Shown here piece after piece: positions 23,959-28,505 of a stretch of DNA of 28,505 nucleotides. Source of the DNA: Gemmatimonadales bacterium UBA7889 (lineage in GTDB: Bacteria > Gemmatimonadota > Gemmatimonadetes > Longimicrobiales > Gaopeijiaceae); NCBI GenBank assembly GCA_002501085.1, contig DLRL01000030.1, positions 1-28,505 on the forward strand, given 5' to 3'. Numbering within the stretch: the first letter of the stretch is position 1; every line of letters starts with the position of its first letter. The notes beneath the pieces are model-generated. The model was not told where the DNA came from, ran no database searches, and worked only from the letters and a program-made list of their open reading frames with translations. Made by a program: the position numbers and the translations under genes.

Positions 23959-25284
23959 CTATAAACTCAGTTCCGTAAAGAGTTCTTTGAGTCGGTTGGC
24001 GACTAGCAGCTCTTCGCCAGGACGGAGTTGGCGGGTGCGCACGGTTGTGCCGTCGTAGACGATGCTTGGCATACCCTCTCGTAGCATCCGCTTGAATTCA
24101 CGGGGTTGAACAGGGATCAACGACTGATCCCATTCAAGGTCGACATCCGCATAGCCACCATTGTTCATCGCGTAACGCGCGACCACCCCCGGAACAACAG
24201 CTAGTTCTTCCGCAAGCCACCGGGCTCGAGCATTCCAATCTTCGACTTCAGCTGTCTGGTCTATGCGTACGGCACGCTCGAGCGCAACCACAAGAGCGAT
24301 GATCTCCTCTTTCCCAATCTTCATGCCACGCCCGATGTAGTCGTTGGGCGCATTTTGCATGCGAGCTGCCTCAATAAGGTCGGCCCGGCCTGCCAGGATT
24401 CCAGTGGACTGAGGGGCCAGGATCCCTTTGCCACCACTAACCACAACGAGGTCTGCACCAAGATCTATGAAACGCCTGAGATTCTCCCAAGGCGGGAGAT
24501 CAGAGGCCATGTCAATCATGACCGGCACATCGTGCTGCTTACCGATGTCGATCATTTCTTCAGGCAGAATCACCGTATCGGGCGTAGGGGATGAACGTTC
24601 CATAGACCTCGGTGGAGCAATTGGACTCCCTCGCTCAATAGCGGACAGTGCCGGAAGCATCGCGACCGACGCATCGATTCGGCTGATAAATTCGTCCCGA
24701 GAGTCTACATACACATTGGTCATCCCAGCCGCGCGATAGGCATGGTCATAACTGAACCGATGGGGTGTCTGAATCAAACAGTTGCGGCGTGCCCACGTAA
24801 CGTTGGGCAAGGCTCGCATCCGATCCATGTCGGTCCCAGTCAAGCAAGCCGCGGACCCTAACAACAAAGAGGCAAAGCCTCCTGATGTAACGATCGCTGC
24901 TTCCGCACCCATCACCTCGGCTACACGCGCGCCCGCGGCCTCGGTTAGCTCATTCATATCGACGAAATACTCATTGGCTTCAACGATCGCTTCCAAAACC
25001 TCCGGTGGCATCCGTGAGCCACCCATCGTTGTGATGTGTTCGTGCGCACCAATATGAGGGCGAACCCCCAGCAGTCGCGTATAAATGTTGTCCTCTAGAT
25101 CCGCCACAGTGTTGGGCCGGCCACCGAAGGCTGAATCGTTAAATCGGGACGGGGACACCCCATCATCTGTGCATCCAGAAGTACCTACGGTACCAGCAAC
25201 TCCGGCTGCGGCTCCTGCCCTGAGAAACGCTCGTCGTGTGACCGACAAGCTTAAGGAGTTGGGACGATCATCGGGGGAGGTCAT
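23959..25284 (-). CDS. Tat-exported SelA-like PLP enzyme
   Basis: A 441-residue fold-type-I PLP enzyme of the SelA/DgaE superfamily (PF03841-like). The N-terminus has a twin-arginine signal, VTRRAFLRAGAAAG (Arg17-Arg18), and Cys38 in GTSGC could be a lipid site. The catalytic Lys286 lies in VVSGGKGILAPQSTG, and Asp258 in VMIDMASD would hold the PLP ring nitrogen. ATG 25284 is chosen since it starts the Tat signal with GGAG upstream; a further 44 residues back to 25416 lack character. True selenocysteine synthase is cytoplasmic and about 460 residues without a signal, so that role is unlikely. It is divergent from a second Tat-exported PLP enzyme. Reaction unknown: lyase, racemase or aminotransferase. 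Confidence 0.85.
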   Translation of the reverse strand: MTSPDDRPNSLSLSVTRRAFLRAGAAAGVAGTVGTSGCTDDGVSPSRFNDSAFGGRPNTVADLEDNIYTRLLGVRPHIGAHEHITTMGGSRMPPEVLEAIVEANEYFVDMNELTEAAGARVAEVMGAEAAIVTSGGFASLLLGSAACLTGTDMDRMRALPNVTWARRNCLIQTPHRFSYDHAYRAAGMTNVYVDSRDEFISRIDASVAMLPALSAIERGSPIAPPRSMERSSPTPDTVILPEEMIDIGKQHDVPVMIDMASDLPPWENLRRFIDLGADLVVVSGGKGILAPQSTGILAGRADLIEAARMQNAPNDYIGRGMKIGKEEIIALVVALERAVRIDQTAEVEDWNARARWLAEELAVVPGVVARYAMNNGGYADVDLEWDQSLIPVQPREFKRMLREGMPSIVYDGTTVRTRQLRPGEELLVANRLKELFTELSL

Positions 25285-25431
25285 AGGCTTCTCCGGTTCG
25301 GCTACATCCTCTGATAGTGGGCAAATCAACCTAGTCGCCCTCCGCACCACCTGACAGGAATAGACACACGCGTTGCCCGAAATAGACAGCAGCCTAAGAT
25401 GAATCCCTAGCTTCAACCTTAGGAGGTACCC
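25285..25431. promoter_or_regulatory. Divergent region between two PLP enzyme genes
   Basis: This 147-base gap must hold promoters for both genes. On the plus strand TTGCCC (25373-25378) and TAAGAT (25395-25400) are 16 bases apart, a weak promoter pair. An inverted repeat CCTAAG (25393-25398) and CTTAGG (25418-25423) overlaps both the putative -10 and the AGGAGG ribosome binding site (25421-25426). The minus-strand gene has GGAG just upstream of its ATG. Confidence 0.3.
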
Positions 25432-26667
25432 GTGACGCTGTCTCGCCGTGAGTTCATCAGCGGAGTATCCGCTGCCGCCGCGCTCTCTGGAGTCTCTCCA
25501 ACCTCACTCTCAGGAGTGCCCCCAGTGGTGGGCATAGCCGGCAAGGATGATCCGTTAGGGGTCCGATCTGATTTCCCCGTGGTAGAGCAGTCGGTCTACC
25601 TCGACTCAGCATATATCACACCGTCTCCGCTTCAAGCCGTGGAAGCTGCCCAAGCCTTCGCGGAAGCCAAGGCTCGAGATCCTGTAAGTCTGGGTGGTAT
25701 GCTGCAGGAGACCAATCTCATGAGGCAGCGCTTCGCCACCCTTATTAGCGCAAGCGAAATGGAGATTGGGGTCCTTTTCGCGACAAGTGACGGTGAGAAC
25801 ATCGTCTCGCGAGCACTGGACTTGAAGCAAGGTGACAATGTTGTCATCGATGATCTCCACTATGACACAACGTATCTTCTGTACCAGCAATTGGCAGAAC
25901 AACGGGGCCTTGAGGTGCGTATTGTGAACAGTGAGGCAGGGGGGGCACCTGTCGATGCGTTCGCTGAGCACGTCGACAGGCAGACACGATTGATCTCCGT
26001 CGCATGGGTTTCGCACCAGAATGGCTTCCGACACGACTTGGCCGGTCTGGCTGACCTCGCCCATTCGAATGGCGCCTATCTATATGCAGACGCCATTCAG
26101 GGAATCGGGGCATTGGACGTTGATGTTCGCTCTACAGGTATCGATTTTTTCACAGCTGGAACCTACAAGTGGCTTCTTGGCGGATATGGTGTGGCTCCGT
26201 TCTATGTCCGGGAGGAACTACTCGAGCGCATCGGGACCGACCGTTTTGGTTCATTGAATATCGCCGAAGAACTCGGCCAGCATCGCTTTCGTGTCTACGA
26301 CGATGCACGCAAATACGGATATGCGACCATGGGCTTTGGCTCGGTCTTTCAATTACGGGCCGCGCTCGACTACCTCCTGAGGGTGGGTGTTCCGAATATC
26401 GAAGCACACACAGTCAGTCTCGCCCAACAGCTCAACACAGGACTCGTTGGCCAAGGGCACGACGTGTGGACTCCGAAAGACAATCGCTCACCGATCGTCA
26501 CATTTCGTCACCACCGGGATATCGCGCTAGTGCGAAGCACACTTGAGGAGGCCGGGATACGAATCAGCTTCAAGGCTGAAGGAGAGGAGCTCCGAGCCGG
26601 TATCGCGCTCTTCAACAATTCAGACGACATTGACAAGCTTCTGGACGTGACAAGCAACTGGGCCTAG
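25432..26667 (+). CDS. Tat-exported aminotransferase class V-family PLP enzyme
   Basis: A 411-residue fold-type-I PLP enzyme of the class V family (isopenicillin N epimerase/cysteine desulfurase-like). The N-terminus is a clear twin-arginine signal, LSRREFISGVSAAAALSG (Arg5-Arg6). The catalytic Lys246 lies in TAGTYKWLLGGYG, and Asp220 in YADAIQGIG is the PLP ring partner. A cysteine-desulfurase style active-site Cys loop is not seen, so an epimerase, lyase or kynureninase-like role is likelier. GTG 25432 is the start: AGGAGG lies 5 bases upstream. The two exported PLP genes are divergently arranged around 147 bases and probably work on related substrates. Confidence 0.88.
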   Translation: MTLSRREFISGVSAAAALSGVSPTSLSGVPPVVGIAGKDDPLGVRSDFPVVEQSVYLDSAYITPSPLQAVEAAQAFAEAKARDPVSLGGMLQETNLMRQRFATLISASEMEIGVLFATSDGENIVSRALDLKQGDNVVIDDLHYDTTYLLYQQLAEQRGLEVRIVNSEAGGAPVDAFAEHVDRQTRLISVAWVSHQNGFRHDLAGLADLAHSNGAYLYADAIQGIGALDVDVRSTGIDFFTAGTYKWLLGGYGVAPFYVREELLERIGTDRFGSLNIAEELGQHRFRVYDDARKYGYATMGFGSVFQLRAALDYLLRVGVPNIEAHTVSLAQQLNTGLVGQGHDVWTPKDNRSPIVTFRHHRDIALVRSTLEEAGIRISFKAEGEELRAGIALFNNSDDIDKLLDVTSNWA

Positions 26668-26698
26668 TAGAGGCGTCCTCCGGCCCTGTCTTGCCAGG

Positions 26699-27196
26699 TT
26701 AACTCTCTATCTTCCGCCAAGTGAGTGTGCCCGTCGTTTGTCCTTCTGCATTCTTCAGCGACAACTTGAGCAGGCCTTCGTCCGTAAATTCGAAGTACCG
26801 GATGTTGTCTACCCCAGGCCAGCTCGCCCGCGTCGGTGAGCCCTCGACATGGTGGATGACGATTCCGTTCGGTAGGTCAAAACTCACCTTCCCCCAGTAA
26901 GCGAAGCCAGCCTGCACACGTTCACTCGACTCCCGAGCTCGAGCCGGCAGGTCTTTGGGCATTCCGATTGCTGACATATTGTCGTGCTCATCGTACATGA
27001 TCCTTCCCACGTAGTTCATGTCGACCACTTCGCCATCCGGTCGGAAAGACTCGTAGATCACCAATTCGTAGTGCCCTACAAACTGCTCTTTGACGGACTC
27101 TAGATCACCCATGGCCGTATCCTGTGCAGTCGTACAAGCAGGTGCTCCAATGGCGAAAACCATCGCCATTGGCAATAACAAGTTTCTAGTCTTCAT
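26699..27196 (-). CDS. Exported lipocalin-like protein
   Basis: A 165-residue protein with a signal ending near APAC (Cys21) or TTAQ, then one beta-barrel-like domain resembling the bacterial lipocalin-like family (PF13924): FVGHYELVIYESFRPDGEV, then GRIMYDEHDNMSAIGM, and a C-terminal TGTLTWRKIE. Such proteins bind small hydrophobic molecules; the ligand here is unknown. ATG 27196 has GGAG upstream and begins the signal; an upstream start at 27253 adds 19 residues of no clear nature. It lies 83 bases downstream of the fourth NHL propeller on the same strand and may be co-transcribed. Confidence 0.7.
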   Translation of the reverse strand: MKTRNLLLPMAMVFAIGAPACTTAQDTAMGDLESVKEQFVGHYELVIYESFRPDGEVVDMNYVGRIMYDEHDNMSAIGMPKDLPARARESSERVQAGFAYWGKVSFDLPNGIVIHHVEGSPTRASWPGVDNIRYFEFTDEGLLKLSLKNAEGQTTGTLTWRKIES

Positions 27197-27279
27197 CAAC
27201 AGTTCTCCGCTGAAGTCTGGTGCAACGTCCCTGTCTGGACTGGTATTAGTCAAGACGCCTAAACCAATCCGGAATCAGG

Positions 27280-28383
27280 TCAGCTGGGGTCTTTGAGTGT
27301 GAACTTCTGAGGTCGGAAGCCCGCCTGAGCACTGTCTCCCTGCGCCGAGTCCACAATCCATGGCCCTGCCGCCTCAGCCACGAACACGTTGCCGTCCAGA
27401 TCAACCGCGAGGTTGTGCGGCCTTCCTAGCTGTCCGAGACCCGTTCCAGGCCCACCAAATTCGTCGACCTTCTCCAAATCAGACCTTCTTAGTACAACGA
27501 TCACATGTGATCCACCGTCAGCGACGTACAGATACGTCTGAGCATCATCGGGTGAGAAGCCTACTGAGAATGCTGCTTCACGACCGCACTCCGGTACCTC
27601 AGGCTGGTCTTCCGGGGCGCACCGCTGGCGAAGAATCTTCTCGGTGACGAACGTACCGTCTTGCAGAAAGACCTGGATGCGGTTGTTAGCCCGGTCGGCG
27701 ACGTAGATCGAGCCATCGCGCGAGCCGGCGATCCCGTGCGGAGTCCGGAACTGACGTGACGGCTGTCCTGCAGTCGGGTCCGGCCGGTATGCATCGTCAG
27801 GTTGCTCCCCGTACGCCCCCCAGTGACGGAGGTACTCCCCAGTTTCGCCATCGAAGACGATGACGCGACGGTTCGCGTACCCGTCCGCCACGAAGACCTC
27901 GTTATCGAGCGGATCGACCCATATTTCGGCTGGTCGGCCCATAAGTTCAGTATCATTACTTCCACCGGTCTCATCGAACCGACCAATTGTCAGAATATGC
28001 TCTCCTTCTTTCGTGAACTTTAGGGTCAGATTGCTCTCTCGGGCATTCGTCCAAACGAAGTCGTTGTGATCGATAAATAGCCCGTGGACAACACTCCAAT
28101 TCCCGTCTGGTCCACGCGCACTCCAACTCTGTACCAGGTTTCCACTCCTGTCCCACTCAGCGATCTCACTGCGGCTGGACGTCCAAACATGACCCCTTGA
28201 GTCCGCTGCAATTCCAATCACCTGGCCCCACTCAAAGTCTGATGGCAGTGTTGGCCAACTTGCATCAGCCTCAAAAAAAGGCAGAGCGACTTCCATTTCA
28301 CCGACACCGGGAGCCTCACAGCCCCCGATCATGGGAAGTGATATCATCGCCAGAACCGTCGCGTACTTCACGGGAGCAGTCAT
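27280..28383 (-). CDS. NHL propeller lipoprotein, PAL-like with full His/Tyr set
   Basis: A 367-residue lipoprotein with signal and lipobox MIGGC (Cys22), followed by NHL repeats. PAL-like positions are complete: VVHGLFID (His100), ADGYANRR (Tyr169), TPHGIAGS (His216), ADRANNRIQ (Arg231) and RPHNLAVD (His323). Cys255 and Cys266 could form a disulfide in an inserted loop. GGAGGAG precedes the ATG at a good distance. It is separate from the other three propellers but is their paralog in layout, and it keeps the same putative active-site set as the 15719-16855 gene. Exported, probably anchored in the outer membrane. Substrate unknown. Confidence 0.88.
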   Translation of the reverse strand: MTAPVKYATVLAMISLPMIGGCEAPGVGEMEVALPFFEADASWPTLPSDFEWGQVIGIAADSRGHVWTSSRSEIAEWDRSGNLVQSWSARGPDGNWSVVHGLFIDHNDFVWTNARESNLTLKFTKEGEHILTIGRFDETGGSNDTELMGRPAEIWVDPLDNEVFVADGYANRRVIVFDGETGEYLRHWGAYGEQPDDAYRPDPTAGQPSRQFRTPHGIAGSRDGSIYVADRANNRIQVFLQDGTFVTEKILRQRCAPEDQPEVPECGREAAFSVGFSPDDAQTYLYVADGGSHVIVVLRRSDLEKVDEFGGPGTGLGQLGRPHNLAVDLDGNVFVAEAAGPWIVDSAQGDSAQAGFRPQKFTLKDPS

Positions 28384-28407
28384 TTGCTCCTCCTACTGAA
28401 AGGGAAG

Positions 28408-28439
28408 CACGGTACCCCCGCCGTAACGGAGGTACCGTG
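28408..28439 (-). terminator. Hairpin terminator candidate after tRNA-Ile
   Basis: CACGGTACC...CCG pairs with CGG...GGTACCGTG, a 13-pair stem with one mismatch around a six-base loop. Read on the minus strand it lies 10 bases after the tRNA 3' end and is followed by CTTCCCTTTC, a weak T-rich tail. It would separate tRNA transcription from the NHL gene. Confidence 0.5.
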
Positions 28440-28448
28440 TTGTCAAAG

Positions 28449-28505
<57 letters not shown>

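Noticed and set aside
23959..25284. Genuine selenocysteine synthase (selA)
   Set aside because: The protein has a Tat signal and no selB, selD or tRNA-Sec gene is nearby; the family also includes other PLP enzymes.

Overview
The window is dense bacterial chromosome (about 27 protein genes, no gene-free stretch over 300 bases, no insertion sequence, no CRISPR array). Many genes have strong AAGGAGG-type ribosome binding sites and there are frequent 4-base ATGA overlaps. The mix of genes suggests an aerobic heterotroph of the Gemmatimonadota or a relative: a PEGA-like lipoprotein of a type I associate with that phylum, many exported beta-propellers, Tat-exported enzymes and a stand-alone quinoprotein dehydrogenase with its own cytochrome c. 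This placement is inference, not a database result.

Region 1 (1-7184). After the tail of a membrane protein gene (+), a minus-strand operon runs acyl-CoA dehydrogenase > livM > livH > livG > livF > livK-like binding lipoprotein > small lipoprotein. It encodes a complete branched-chain-amino-acid-type (HAAT) ABC importer, joined to the dehydrogenase by a TTGA stop/start overlap.

Region 2 (7185-14426). Divergent from it is a plus-strand operon: enoyl-CoA hydratase/3-hydroxyacyl-CoA dehydrogenase, 4-coumarate-CoA-ligase-like acyl-CoA synthetase, thiolase and SDR oxidoreductase, then an exported serine beta-lactamase-like hydrolase with its own candidate promoter. Together the two operons give uptake, CoA activation and a full beta-oxidation cycle. 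A perfect 9+9 bp inverted repeat lies between them and is a good operator candidate.

Region 3 (14470-23898). A minus-strand operon encodes three exported NHL propellers resembling peptidyl-alpha-hydroxyglycine alpha-amidating lyase (PAL), a diheme cytochrome c and a PQQ-dependent alcohol dehydrogenase carrying the Asp-x-Asp pattern of lanthanide enzymes. Divergent from it are a Big/LVIVD-repeat surface protein and a YncE-like propeller that ends in a G10 tract.

Region 4 (23959-28505). Two divergent fold-type-I PLP enzymes both carry twin-arginine export signals (one SelA-like, one aminotransferase class V). They are followed by a lipocalin-like lipoprotein, a fourth PAL-like NHL lipoprotein, a hairpin terminator candidate and the 3' part of tRNA-Ile(GAU). 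Seven different exported beta-propeller proteins lie within 14 kb. The PAL-like set and the exported PLP pair are the parts most likely to hold undescribed biology.
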